Positions 45,245 through 53,892 of a stretch of 54,799 nt of DNA are shown here, piece by piece. The stretch is taken from NCBI GenBank assembly GCA_016223245.1, contig JACRPL010000018.1, forward strand, positions 1 through 54,799. Reading direction: 5' to 3'. This DNA is from Candidatus Saganbacteria bacterium (GTDB taxonomy: Bacteria > Margulisbacteria > WOR-1 > XYC2-FULL-46-14 > XYC2-FULL-37-10). Both the position numbers and the translations under genes were made by a program. Within the stretch, counting starts at the first letter, position 1. The number at the start of each line of letters is the position of its first letter. A model generated the notes under the pieces. It had not been told where the DNA came from. It was given only the letters and a program-made list of their open reading frames with translations, and searched no databases.

Positions 45245-46285
45245 ATGAAGATATCAAATAATGAATATAGTGAATTTTTAATAGAAATCAAGTCGCGCAT
45301 CGTTTCGGCTCGGATTAAGGCTGTCCGCTCGGTTAACCATGAGCTTATGAGCCTTTATTGGGATATTGGGAAAAGCATTGTTGAGAGGCAGGAAAAATTC
45401 GGATGGGGGAAGGGGGTTGTCGAACAATTATCTTATGACCTAATCCGTGAATCTGAAAATTACAAAGGGTATTCCCGAGAGAATCTCTGGCGCATGAGAA
45501 TGTTTTACCTTAAATACAAAGAGAATACAAAACTGGCACAGCTTGTGCCAGAATTACCCTGGGGACATAATATTCTCATCATGCAGAAGGCCAAAAGCGA
45601 AAAAGAGCGTGAATTCTATATAAAAGCCAGCATCAAATTTGGCTGGTCAAGAAATGTTCTACTCAATCAGATCAAAGCGGACACTTATGCGTTAAACCTT
45701 AAAAAGAAAACCCACAACTTTTCTCAAGCCTTACCCGCACATCTTAGCGAGCAAGCTGATGAGGCGATAAAAAGTGTTTATAATCTTGATTTTCTAGGCA
45801 TTGCCAAACCGGTTTTGGAGCGAGAGCTGGAAAAGCGCCTTGTTGAAAAAATTAAGCAGTTTGTATTGGAACTTGGATTTGGCTTTTCGTTTATTGGCAA
45901 TCAATATCGTTTAACTTTGGGCGATAATGAATTCTTTGTTGATCTTTTGTTTTACAACCGAGAAATCAAATGTCTTGTGGCGCTTGAACTCAAAACTGGT
46001 AAGTTTGAACCGGAATACGCCGGCAAAATGGACTTTTATTTACATCTTTTAGACGAAAAGGTAAAGTTGAAAGATGAGAATCCCTCTATTGGCATCATTT
46101 TATGCGCTGATAAGGACCACGTTGTAGTGGAATATGCTCTACGCGGCGTCAAGAAACCGGTCGGAGTGGCTGAATACTATCTGACCAAAAAACTGCCTAA
46201 GGCATTAAAAGGGAAATTGCCGGACGCGGAATCTTTAAAGCTGCCGATACAGCAGGAATTTCAGTCTAAAAAGGCAAAGGCCTGA
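45245..46285 (+). CDS. DUF1016/YhcG-family protein with PD-(D/E)xK nuclease fold
   Basis: 346 aa from ATG 45245; an upstream TTG would add four residues. The N-terminal DUF1016 domain (SVNHELMSLYWDIGKSIVERQ...WGKGVVEQLSYDL, GYSRENLWRMRMFYLKY) is followed by a C-terminal nuclease-like core with FFVDLLFYNREIKCLVALELKTGKF, giving the Asp and ELK residues of the PD-(D/E)xK site. The family is common in accessory islands and of uncertain function; a nuclease or defence role is plausible. It interrupts the pilin and dpp genes and contains a perfect palindrome (45533-45551). Confidence 0.9.
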   Translation: MKISNNEYSEFLIEIKSRIVSARIKAVRSVNHELMSLYWDIGKSIVERQEKFGWGKGVVEQLSYDLIRESENYKGYSRENLWRMRMFYLKYKENTKLAQLVPELPWGHNILIMQKAKSEKEREFYIKASIKFGWSRNVLLNQIKADTYALNLKKKTHNFSQALPAHLSEQADEAIKSVYNLDFLGIAKPVLERELEKRLVEKIKQFVLELGFGFSFIGNQYRLTLGDNEFFVDLLFYNREIKCLVALELKTGKFEPEYAGKMDFYLHLLDEKVKLKDENPSIGIILCADKDHVVVEYALRGVKKPVGVAEYYLTKKLPKALKGKLPDAESLKLPIQQEFQSKKAKA

Positions 46286-46301
46286 TCATGACCCAACTTC
46301 T

Positions 46302-47855
46302 GTGAAAAGAGTGATAATATTACTATCTTTGCTCCTGCTCCTCCCTGCTCATCCCTCTCTATCCCTCCCAATCCCTGCAGTCGATCCAAATGGCAAGTTA
46401 ATCTTTTCCCTCGGTGGCGAGGTTTCTGTCCTAAATCCGATTCTATCGACCGATAGTGCTTCTTCATCAGTTGAAGATGTCATATTCTCCGGACTCACGC
46501 GAATAAATGAAAAGCTAGAAGTCATCCCCGACATGGCTGAATCATGGTCAACATCAAAAGACGGTAAAGTCTGGACAATTAAACTTAAAAAAAATATAAA
46601 GTGGCATGATGGGAAAGAATTTTCAGCCGATGATGTCAAATTTACTTTTGATTCGATCCTAAATCCCAAAGTTAACTCAATTAGACGATCCGATTATATA
46701 ATAGACGGCCAGCAGATCAAATTCGTCATCATAAATAAATACACCGTGCAAGCAATCCTCCCAAAACCGTTCGCGCCGTTTTTATCCAGGCTCGGGATTG
46801 GGATCATTCCAAAGCACCTGCTCCAAAATAAAGATATAAATACCGCCGCTTTTAACAGGCATCCTATAGGTACCGGCCCATTCAAATTTTCCGAATGGAA
46901 AACAGGGGATTTTGTAAAAGTTGTCAGAAATGATAAGTTCTTTCGGGGGAGGCCTCTTCTTTCATCGATCATATTTAGGATCATTCCCGACGAGAACGCC
47001 ACCTTGGCAGCCCTCGAAGCAGGCGAGATCGATTCCGCAGGGATCCCCCCAAAAGATTATACAAGAATGAAGTCAGTCAAAGGCATTAACGTATTCGAAT
47101 ACGATACGCTTCTATATACATATCTTGGACTGAACAATGACAGTCCGATATTTTCAAATAAAAAGGTCCGGCAAGCGATGGCTTATGCCGTCAACAAAAA
47201 GCAGCTGATATCTTTGGCGTTAAAAAAGCAGGGAACTCCGGCTTATGCCCCAGCTTCACCCGTTTCATGGTCATATTCGGATGATGTTTTTAAGTACGAA
47301 TACGATCCCGCTAAATCCAAGGCAATGCTTGATAGCCTTGGATACAAAAATGATCCAAGATTTGAGTTTACCTGCATAATTAACCAAGGAAATAAAGAAA
47401 GAGAAAAGGCCGCGGTCATATTACAGCAGCAATTCAAAAAAATCGGGATCAAAATGGACATCAAGATATTGGAATGGGCGGCATTGCTTCGAATTGTAAA
47501 CAGTCCCAAACAGCATAAAGATTTTGATGCCGTAATAATTGGCTGGTCGCTGGGGCTTGACCCGGATAGCCATTCAATTTGGCATTCGACCCAGTATCCA
47601 AAAGGCTTTAATTTTATAAAATATGTGAACCCTAAAGTTGATAGGCTTTTGGAGCAGGGGCGAGTTGAGATGAACAAAAATAAACGCAAGAAAATATATG
47701 GCGAATTGAATAAATTGATTTCCGAGGACCAGCCGTATATCTTTTTATGGTTTCCTCATAGCGTAATAGGCGTTAGGGACAGAGTCGGCGGATTGTCAAA
47801 ACCGGGACCGGCGGGAATATTTCTAAATATCGAAAAGGTCTTTATAAAAAAATGA
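46302..47855 (+). CDS. Peptide/nickel ABC transporter substrate-binding protein (DppA-like)
   Basis: 517 aa. GTG start without a clear ribosome binding site; a second GTG three codons later is possible. Signal peptide (about 1-22) coded by a CT-rich quasi-repeat. The SBP_bac_5 fold is clear: AESWSTSKDGKVWTIKLKKNIKWHDGKEFSADDVKFTF, GTGPFKFSEW, and KKVRQAMAYAVNKKQL. No lipobox is visible. It captures oligopeptides (or related substrates) in the periplasm and feeds the permease encoded next. Confidence 0.93.
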   Translation: MKRVIILLSLLLLLPAHPSLSLPIPAVDPNGKLIFSLGGEVSVLNPILSTDSASSSVEDVIFSGLTRINEKLEVIPDMAESWSTSKDGKVWTIKLKKNIKWHDGKEFSADDVKFTFDSILNPKVNSIRRSDYIIDGQQIKFVIINKYTVQAILPKPFAPFLSRLGIGIIPKHLLQNKDINTAAFNRHPIGTGPFKFSEWKTGDFVKVVRNDKFFRGRPLLSSIIFRIIPDENATLAALEAGEIDSAGIPPKDYTRMKSVKGINVFEYDTLLYTYLGLNNDSPIFSNKKVRQAMAYAVNKKQLISLALKKQGTPAYAPASPVSWSYSDDVFKYEYDPAKSKAMLDSLGYKNDPRFEFTCIINQGNKEREKAAVILQQQFKKIGIKMDIKILEWAALLRIVNSPKQHKDFDAVIIGWSLGLDPDSHSIWHSTQYPKGFNFIKYVNPKVDRLLEQGRVEMNKNKRKKIYGELNKLISEDQPYIFLWFPHSVIGVRDRVGGLSKPGPAGIFLNIEKVFIKK

Positions 47856-48769
47856 TAAAATATATTATTAAACGATTATTTCAGCTTATCCCTTTATTGA
47901 TCGGCATATCTTTTGTTTCTTTCTTCGTAATGCATTTAGCTCCCGGAGACCCGACATCGCTTTTTGTCGATCCAAATATTAATCCTCAAGAGCTTGCAAG
48001 GATCAGGGCGAATTTCGGATTGGACCAGCCGATCCATGTCCAATATATGAAATGGCTTTGGAATGCTCTTCATTTGAACTTCGGGACAAGCTACCTGACC
48101 GGCCAACCGGTAATTAACGAGATAGCGGAACGATTGCCGAACACTTTAATATTGATGAGCTTGTCGTTTTTATTGACATTATTGATCACGATCCCGATCG
48201 GCGTGATCTCCGCCGTAAAAAAAGGATCCGCATTCGATAATTTTTTCACAATATTTTCATTCGCCGGGATGGCGATACCGTCTTTCTGGCTTGGGCTCGT
48301 TCTAATGCTTATTTTCTCGGTAAAACTGCACATTCTTCCCGCGGTCGGGAATATTGTTCTCCCGTTAATAACTATGACGATAGGAAGCCTTGCAGGCCTA
48401 ACCAGATATCAAAGGGCTTCAATGCTTGAAGTCCTGAACCAGGATTTTGTGAGAACCGCGCGCGCGAAAGGGCTGCCCGAAAGAGTCGTAATTTTCAAAC
48501 ATGCGCTTCGCAATGCGTTAATACCTATTGTAACTATCTTGGGATTATCGCTGCCCGATCTTTTTTCGGGTGCATTTATTATAGAAACAATTTTCGCGTG
48601 GCCCGGCATGGGAAGGCTAGGCGTTGCGGCGATATTTTCGAGAAATTATCCTCTAATAATGGGGATAGTTATGTTTTCGGCTCTACTTATAGTGCTAGGA
48701 AATCTTTTGGCGGATGTTGGGTATGCATTAGTTGATCCGAGGATAAGATATGATAAAAATGACAAATGA
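47852..48769 (+). CDS. Peptide ABC transporter permease DppB-like
   Basis: 305 aa; ATGA overlap with dppA. Six membrane helices; HLAPGDPTSLFVD and LGLDQP are typical first-loop motifs of DppB/OppB, and the coupling loop is YQRASMLEVLNQDFVRTARAKGLPERVVIFKHALRNALIP. With DppC it forms the pore. Confidence 0.95.
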   Translation: MIKYIIKRLFQLIPLLIGISFVSFFVMHLAPGDPTSLFVDPNINPQELARIRANFGLDQPIHVQYMKWLWNALHLNFGTSYLTGQPVINEIAERLPNTLILMSLSFLLTLLITIPIGVISAVKKGSAFDNFFTIFSFAGMAIPSFWLGLVLMLIFSVKLHILPAVGNIVLPLITMTIGSLAGLTRYQRASMLEVLNQDFVRTARAKGLPERVVIFKHALRNALIPIVTILGLSLPDLFSGAFIIETIFAWPGMGRLGVAAIFSRNYPLIMGIVMFSALLIVLGNLLADVGYALVDPRIRYDKNDK

Positions 48770-49565
48770 CAAATTAAAAATGTCAAATGTTGGAATATTT
48801 ATTTTATTAATACTGGTGATCTTTGCAGTATTTGCGCCTGTTATAGCGCCATATAGCCCTGAAGAAATTGTTGCCGACGATACTCTTTCGCCATCGATCA
48901 CGCATATTTTTGGCACCGATGATCTTGGGCGCGATATCTTTAGCCGAGCGATGTATGGGGCAAGGATCTCGTTGTCGGTCGGATTTATTGCAGTAATTAT
49001 CTCGATAATTGTCGGGACGATATTCGGTGCGGTTTCGGGATACTATGGTGGATTCTTGGATTCAGCGATCATGCGTTTTGTCGATGTGATGCTCGCATTC
49101 CCGTCGATATTCTTATTATTGGCTATCCAAGTTATGCTTAAACCCAGCATCTTCAATGTGATGGTCGTGATCGGATTGACTTCATGGATGGGAGTTGCAC
49201 GCCTTGTTCGAGGTGAATTTTTGAAAATAAGGGAGCTGTCGTATGTTGAAGCGGCAAAAGCTATTGGATGTTCGGATATTAGGATTATTTTTCGACATAT
49301 TTTGCCGAACGCGCTCAATCCGATAATTGTAGCCGGAACTCTTGGGATGGCTGGAGCAGTTTTAACCGAATCCGCACTTTCTTTTTTAGGTTTAGGGGTA
49401 CAGCCGCCCGTGCCTTCATGGGGAAATATGCTTACAAATTCACAAGCGTATCTTTTTGACGCGCCATGGATGGCGATAATTCCAGGGCTTTTAATATTTT
49501 TTACAGTGTTATCTTTATACTTTGTTGGCGAAGGATTAAGGGAGAAATTTGATGTTAGAGGGTGA
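48750..49565 (+). CDS. Peptide ABC transporter permease DppC-like
   Basis: 271 aa from ATG 48750 (20-nt overlap with dppB); ATGs at 48759 and 48780 are alternatives. Six membrane helices. FGTDDLGRDIFSRAMYGARISL is the OppC/DppC hallmark and the coupling loop is VRGEFLKIRELSYVEAAKAIGCSDIRIIFRHILPNALNP. The first residues (IKMTNDKLKMSNVG) are coded by AT-rich quasi-repeat DNA and may be an added extension. Confidence 0.95.
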   Translation: MIKMTNDKLKMSNVGIFILLILVIFAVFAPVIAPYSPEEIVADDTLSPSITHIFGTDDLGRDIFSRAMYGARISLSVGFIAVIISIIVGTIFGAVSGYYGGFLDSAIMRFVDVMLAFPSIFLLLAIQVMLKPSIFNVMVVIGLTSWMGVARLVRGEFLKIRELSYVEAAKAIGCSDIRIIFRHILPNALNPIIVAGTLGMAGAVLTESALSFLGLGVQPPVPSWGNMLTNSQAYLFDAPWMAIIPGLLIFFTVLSLYFVGEGLREKFDVRG

Positions 49566-50340
49566 GGAAATGTTAGAAGTTAAAAATCTGTCAACATATT
49601 TTTATTCGCAGGATTCGGCAATTAAAGCAGTTGATGATGTTTCATTCTCTGTAAATCGCGGAGAGACATTAGGGCTTCTTGGGGAATCAGGATCGGGAAA
49701 ATCCACCGTCGCGCTTTCAATAATGAGGCTGATATATCCTCCCGGAAAAATCATTAAAGGGTCCATTTTTCTCGATGAAAAAGATTTGTTCAGCGCAAGC
49801 GAAGCGGAAATGATAGATATCCGCGGGGCAAAGATCTCTATGATCTTTCAGGATCCGTTCTCTTCTTTAAATCCAGTATTTACTGTCGGCGACCAGATCT
49901 CCGAAGCAATAAGCCTCCACCAAAGGCTTAAAGGCGCTAAAGCACAGGATAAAACCCAAAAAATGCTCGAACTTGTTAAGATCGACAAAAGCAGGATAAA
50001 CGATTATCCCCACCAATTTTCCGGAGGCATGAGGCAGAGGGTCATGATCGCGATGGCGCTTGCATGCGAGCCGGAATTTTTGATAGCCGATGAACCAACA
50101 ACAGCTCTTGATGTGACGATCCAAGCGGAAATCTTGCAATTGATCAAAGACCTTCAAAAACAATTGGGTTTCGGTATGATATTTATAACGCATAATTTTA
50201 AGATCGCAAAACATGTTTGCGACAGGTTTGCCGTGATGCAAAACGGGAAGATAGTTGAGGCCGGACCTGATATTTTTCAGGACCCAAAACACGTTTATAC
50301 GAAAAAGCTTGTAGATTGCATGAGGGTGTTATATGGCTGA
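49552..50340 (+). CDS. Peptide ABC transporter ATPase DppD-like
   Basis: 262 aa from ATG 49552 (GGGAG ribosome binding site), overlapping dppC by 14 nt. Walker A GESGSGKST, Q-loop MIFQDPFSSLNP, signature FSGGMRQRV, Walker B LIADEPTTALDV, switch His ITHNFKIAKHVCD. It lacks the C-terminal oligopeptide-transporter extension common in DppD. Works as a heterodimer with the next ATPase. Confidence 0.95.
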   Translation: MLEGEEMLEVKNLSTYFYSQDSAIKAVDDVSFSVNRGETLGLLGESGSGKSTVALSIMRLIYPPGKIIKGSIFLDEKDLFSASEAEMIDIRGAKISMIFQDPFSSLNPVFTVGDQISEAISLHQRLKGAKAQDKTQKMLELVKIDKSRINDYPHQFSGGMRQRVMIAMALACEPEFLIADEPTTALDVTIQAEILQLIKDLQKQLGFGMIFITHNFKIAKHVCDRFAVMQNGKIVEAGPDIFQDPKHVYTKKLVDCMRVLYG

Positions 50341-51034
50341 AAAGCTGATCGATATAATTGATCTGCATAAGAACTTCGCCGGGCGCAAAGTTATTGATGG
50401 GCTATCGCTTTCGATAAACTTTGGGGATTCTTTGGGCCTGGTCGGGGAATCGGGGTCGGGCAAAACCACATTGGCGCGGATGATCCTAAAACTAATAAAT
50501 TACGACGCAGGAAGCATTATATATAATGTAAGCAATATTCGGAGGGATTGCGGTATCGTTTTCCAGGATCCGCAAACATCGCTTAACCCCAAGATCAAAC
50601 TGGGGGACGCAATTGCGGAGCCTTCGAAAATCCACGGCCTTCCGCCGCGCGTAGGCGAACTACTCAAGATGGTTAATCTTCCGGAGTCATATGCGGATAG
50701 ATGGCCGCACGAACTATCCGGAGGCGAGAGGCAGAGAGTCGGCATTGCGCGCGCAATTTCGACAAATCCAAAATTCCTTATTTTGGACGAACCCGTATCA
50801 TCGCTTGATCTTAGCATCTCATTGCAGATATTGGACCTGCTTAAAGAGCTGAAAGAAAAGCTAGGGATGACCTACATTTTTATTGCGCATGACTTAGCGG
50901 TAATAAAATATATAGCAACTTGTATTTGTGTTATGCAGGGTGGTAGAATTATCGAAACGGGAGACGCCGGGCAAATATTAAATGGGCCCAAAAATGAATA
51001 TACTCAAAAACTTATTAAATCAAGCATTCTTTAA
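50333..51034 (+). CDS. Peptide ABC transporter ATPase DppF-like
   Basis: 233 aa, ATG inside the end of dppD (8-nt overlap). Walker A GESGSGKTT, Q-loop GIVFQDPQTSLNP, signature LSGGERQRV, Walker B LILDEPVSSLDLS, switch His IAHDLAVIKYI. Shorter than typical DppF (about 320 aa) and without the C-terminal oligo_HPY region. Both ATPases of this importer have intact motifs, unlike the PstB pair. Confidence 0.94.
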   Translation: MAEKLIDIIDLHKNFAGRKVIDGLSLSINFGDSLGLVGESGSGKTTLARMILKLINYDAGSIIYNVSNIRRDCGIVFQDPQTSLNPKIKLGDAIAEPSKIHGLPPRVGELLKMVNLPESYADRWPHELSGGERQRVGIARAISTNPKFLILDEPVSSLDLSISLQILDLLKELKEKLGMTYIFIAHDLAVIKYIATCICVMQGGRIIETGDAGQILNGPKNEYTQKLIKSSIL

Positions 51035-52217
51035 ATATTCATTATTCTTTTTTGTTTTTATTTTGCTTTGCGGGTATATTGCGGGCTGCGGCTTAGGGAT
51101 AATAGATGATACAAGGGCACCTGCTTTTAACGGCATTGTTACCGCGTCAACATCCAGTACGTATGAAGTAGTTGTTACATGGAATTCGGCTACCGATGAC
51201 GCGTCAGCCGCAAGCAAAGTGAACTATCTGGTATTTAAGGCCTCATCTTCATCGGAAATGAGCAGTTACTTTTTGAGCAAATCATTCGACAAAATGGTTA
51301 CGGGCGTTACATCGACGACAGTTTCAAGTCTTACCCCGAATACGGCATATTATTTTGCTGTAAGATCAAGCGATGAGGCTGGGAATATAGATACGAATAC
51401 GACAACAAAAGTTGCAACGACTTACGCGAACGTTCCTTCAACCTTTACGCTCCTTCCAAGCGGGACAACAAATGACATGTACGGGGTAACTTTTGTTACG
51501 GTGGGCAGCTCCTTTAGCGGACATGGCTGGGCTGTAGGCAAAGCTGGGACGATAATCCATTCTACGAATTCTGGAGAAACATGGGCCGCGCAGACAAGTA
51601 GTACCACAAAAGAATTACATGTTGTTTATGCTGTCTCGTCCGTTGAAGCCCTTGCTCTGGGATTGGACAGAGCGTATGTTACGCTCGAAGTCAATGTTTG
51701 GCGCGCTTCGACGGCATTCAATTTTGATATGCGGTCGTTTTCGTATAATATTAGTAATGCCGGGAAATACGATTTTAGCGTTGGAACCGATGGAGTGCTC
51801 CGAAAATCACTTAATTCATTGTCTCTTTCATCCAAAACATTTGAAGCGATCTCAACTACCGGCTTTTCAGGCATCAGGGCCTGTGATTTTTATGATGACG
51901 CCCACGGCGTAATTGTCGGCGAAAACGGGCTGGTCGCTGCTACAAGCAACACCGGAGAAAGCTGGACGACTCTTGCAAATATCCCGACCGCTAAAAATTT
52001 AAATGGGGTTTACTATAGGAGAGTGCTCACGACATTATATTTTATAATTTCAGGAGACCAGGGATTTATTGCCAAATCAGTCGACAATGGAAGCAATTGG
52101 ACGGTCCTTTCGTCAAATTTCCCAACGGATTTTCACGGGATAGCCATAATCTCTATTTCGCCGTATACATTTATTTCTTCAGGGAGCGGCGGCAAAATGT
52201 ACAAGTTCACATATTAA
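50994..52217 (+). CDS. Lipoprotein with fibronectin III and YCF48/BNR-like repeats
   Basis: About 407 aa from ATG 50994 (ATG 50982 possible), overlapping dppF by 41 nt with no visible ribosome binding site. Lipoprotein signal ending GYIAGC. A fibronectin III-like domain (about 40-130: FNGIVTASTSSTYEVVVTW...SLTPNTAYYFAVRSSDEAGN) is followed by YCF48/BNR-like beta-propeller blades, each with the pattern GxAVGKAGTIIHSTNSGETW (also GVIVGENGLVAATSNTGESW and GDQGFIAKSVDNGSNW). An extracytoplasmic surface or assembly protein; the function is unknown. Confidence 0.85.
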   Translation: MNILKNLLNQAFFKYSLFFFVFILLCGYIAGCGLGIIDDTRAPAFNGIVTASTSSTYEVVVTWNSATDDASAASKVNYLVFKASSSSEMSSYFLSKSFDKMVTGVTSTTVSSLTPNTAYYFAVRSSDEAGNIDTNTTTKVATTYANVPSTFTLLPSGTTNDMYGVTFVTVGSSFSGHGWAVGKAGTIIHSTNSGETWAAQTSSTTKELHVVYAVSSVEALALGLDRAYVTLEVNVWRASTAFNFDMRSFSYNISNAGKYDFSVGTDGVLRKSLNSLSLSSKTFEAISTTGFSGIRACDFYDDAHGVIVGENGLVAATSNTGESWTTLANIPTAKNLNGVYYRRVLTTLYFIISGDQGFIAKSVDNGSNWTVLSSNFPTDFHGIAIISISPYTFISSGSGGKMYKFTY

Positions 52218-52221
52218 TTTA

Positions 52222-52271
52222 AGCCCCCCCAAAAAAATAATTTTTTAAAAGTGAAATTCTCGGGGGGGGCT
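52222..52271. terminator. Poly-C/poly-G stem-loop after the lipoprotein gene
   Basis: AGCCCCCCC (52222-52230) pairs perfectly with GGGGGGGCT (52263-52271) across a 32-base AT-rich loop. It begins shortly after the stop codon and probably ends the dpp transcript, though there is no T-tract. A second hairpin, ACCCGC/GCGGGT, lies at 52297-52313. Confidence 0.55.
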
Positions 52272-52317
52272 GTCGATATATATGTGAATCCCAAAAACCC
52301 GCCAGATGCGGGTAAAC

Positions 52318-52348
52318 TTGACACCGCGATTTTGACGGGTCAATTTTT
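52318..52348 (+). terminator. Intrinsic terminator
   Basis: TTGAC-CC paired with GG-GTCAA (one-base bulges) followed by TTTTT. This and the hairpins above form the 3' end of the dpp/lipoprotein transcript. The interval 52218-52570 holds only these hairpins and the repeat at 52364-52519, with no gene. Confidence 0.55.
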
Positions 52349-52363
52349 CATAGATCTCATAGT

Positions 52364-52519
52364 GAGACTGGTTAGCAACTCAAAAACCAGCGACTAAATT
52401 CATCCTTCGCAGTAGCACTGCTACGGAGAATGGACGTCGCGGTTTCCTCGTAGTTTTTAGGAACCGCGAGCCGTGCCTGCCGGCAGGCAGGGTTCACTCG
52501 CAGGTTCCTAACTAGTCTC
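52364..52519. repeat. Palindromic repeat, long nested copy
   Basis: 156 bp with the same outer arms as 275-356 (GAGACTGGTTAG ... CTAACTAGTCTC) and shared segments GCAACTC, AAACCAGCGACTAAAT and GTCGCGGTT. Inside, near 52452-52508, is a second palindrome with arms AGGAACCGCGA and TCGCAGGTTCCT, of the type seen at 42969-42994; inside that is a third, the CCTGCCGGCAGG unit (52470-52491) also found in the pilin gene. The nesting looks like successive insertions. Confidence 0.75.
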
Positions 52520-52570
52520 ATAGTAATTGCTTCGAGCAATATCTAATTATTATTTTTTTAAGGAGGAAAT

Positions 52571-53362
52571 ATGATATCAACGGCATGTACCTATGAAAGA
52601 GGACTTCATCCTCTGGATACATTGCATCCTTTTATGAAGCATAGCAGGCTGAGGCGTGGCATAGGAGCCGTAACTACGGGAGCGAATGAAGTGCTTGCAA
52701 ATGCCGGAAGGGTGCATGCCGAGAATTTGGCTTCAACTTTGTCGCATCAGGCGCTTGTTTGCGGTACGATCGTTTTTCCCGAAATCGTATTAGAGCATGA
52801 ATTGCAAATATTAAGATTTGACAATACTAGGCTTTCTCTAGTGCAAAAACCCGATGAAATGCCTATACATGAAATCCAGGGTCTATTGGCGGCGTTAAAA
52901 TCCGATCTGTTGCAAAAGATAAATATGGGCGAAGCCTCTGCTCAGCTTGCCGAGCAAGTGGCCAAGTTATCACTTTTCCAAAAGGATGATGCCGACGCGA
53001 AGTTGCTTGCCGACCTTGCTAATAGAAAAGATATCGATGTAATGCCCAGATGGGTTGCCGCTCTGATCCATGATAGTCGAGGCGGAGATCCGGAACTATT
53101 ATCCACTTTGATCACGGAAGAAACTGTTGAGGAGCCAAAAACAATCGCCCTTGCAGATGAGGCTGATTATATTCGAAAAGGCGTTGTCAGACTTTCGGTC
53201 ACGCCGGTCGGGATATCCGACCTTTCTCCTATCGTTCAAACTTTTGATATTAAAGATAGGGACAAGGCGCAAGCGAGATCGGAAGCGAGGCGATTTCTAA
53301 GTGAATTGCCGTATTTGATAGTCGATAATCACTTTTATTTATTTTGTAAAAATTTCTTTTAA
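52571..53362 (+). CDS. 263-aa protein of unknown function
   Basis: Start ATG after AAGGAGGAA. Soluble-looking, without signal peptide or membrane segment; largely helical with an acidic tail-like section about 195-215 and a C-terminal LPYLIVDNHFYLFCKNFF. No known motif recognised. Lies alone between hairpin-rich DNA and a Com-like gene. Confidence 0.65.
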   Translation: MISTACTYERGLHPLDTLHPFMKHSRLRRGIGAVTTGANEVLANAGRVHAENLASTLSHQALVCGTIVFPEIVLEHELQILRFDNTRLSLVQKPDEMPIHEIQGLLAALKSDLLQKINMGEASAQLAEQVAKLSLFQKDDADAKLLADLANRKDIDVMPRWVAALIHDSRGGDPELLSTLITEETVEEPKTIALADEADYIRKGVVRLSVTPVGISDLSPIVQTFDIKDRDKAQARSEARRFLSELPYLIVDNHFYLFCKNFF

Positions 53363-53416
53363 AGGTCGACAATAAAATATATAGAGAAACTTTGATATAC
53401 TATAAGGAGCTAAGAC

Positions 53417-53620
53417 ATGAAAGAATTTAGATGTAATTTTTGCCATAGATTATTAGCCAAGGTCGCGGAGGGCAGCAAAGTCGAAGTCAAATGCCCAAAA
53501 TGCAAAACACTGAACCTCTACCAGGAAGAAACAGTCATAGTATACGAAATCCCCGAAAATAACGTCACCAAAAAGATCATCGAACGCGGATATGTTAAGT
53601 ACGACCTTTTGACGAACTAG
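53417..53620 (+). CDS. Com-like small zinc-ribbon protein
   Basis: 67 aa after AAGGAGC. Two Cys pairs, CNFC (6-9) and CPKC (about 26-29), in RCNFCHRLLAKV...VEVKCPKCKTLN, the pattern of the Com family named for the phage Mu Com translational activator. The stand-alone copies are found in phages and bacterial genomes; an RNA- or DNA-binding role is likely, and no modification gene (mom) is nearby. A TATACT at about 53395 could be its -10. Confidence 0.8.
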   Translation: MKEFRCNFCHRLLAKVAEGSKVEVKCPKCKTLNLYQEETVIVYEIPENNVTKKIIERGYVKYDLLTN

Positions 53621-53718
53621 TTTTTTAACACAAATCATGCCTGATTTTTACAACCATAAACTGCCATCATAATTTGACTAGCCTGAAAACTATTCCAAAA
53701 ATATATTTTAAATATATT

Positions 53719-53892
53719 TTAACTAGGCAATCTGGGGACATGGTGGCCCCTCTCACAATTCTTTACCCCATTAATAGTATTTAAATATATATGGAAGTTG
53801 TCGTCAAGGATAATTGGAGGCAGAGTTAATAGGTCGACATCAACTTTTCCATGTTCTTCCGCAATGATCCTTAATGGTGTTTTGTAAAACAT
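53719..53892 (-). pseudogene. Displaced C-terminal fragment of the transposase
   Basis: In the -1/+1 frame relative to the transposase, the 57 codons read FYKTPLRIIAEEHGKVDVDLL and LPPIILDDNFHIYLNTINGV, the expected end of IS481-like transposases, and run through the left inverted repeat. The junction with the main frame is near 53887-53892; about 130 nt including the third catalytic residue seem deleted. Confidence 0.65.
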
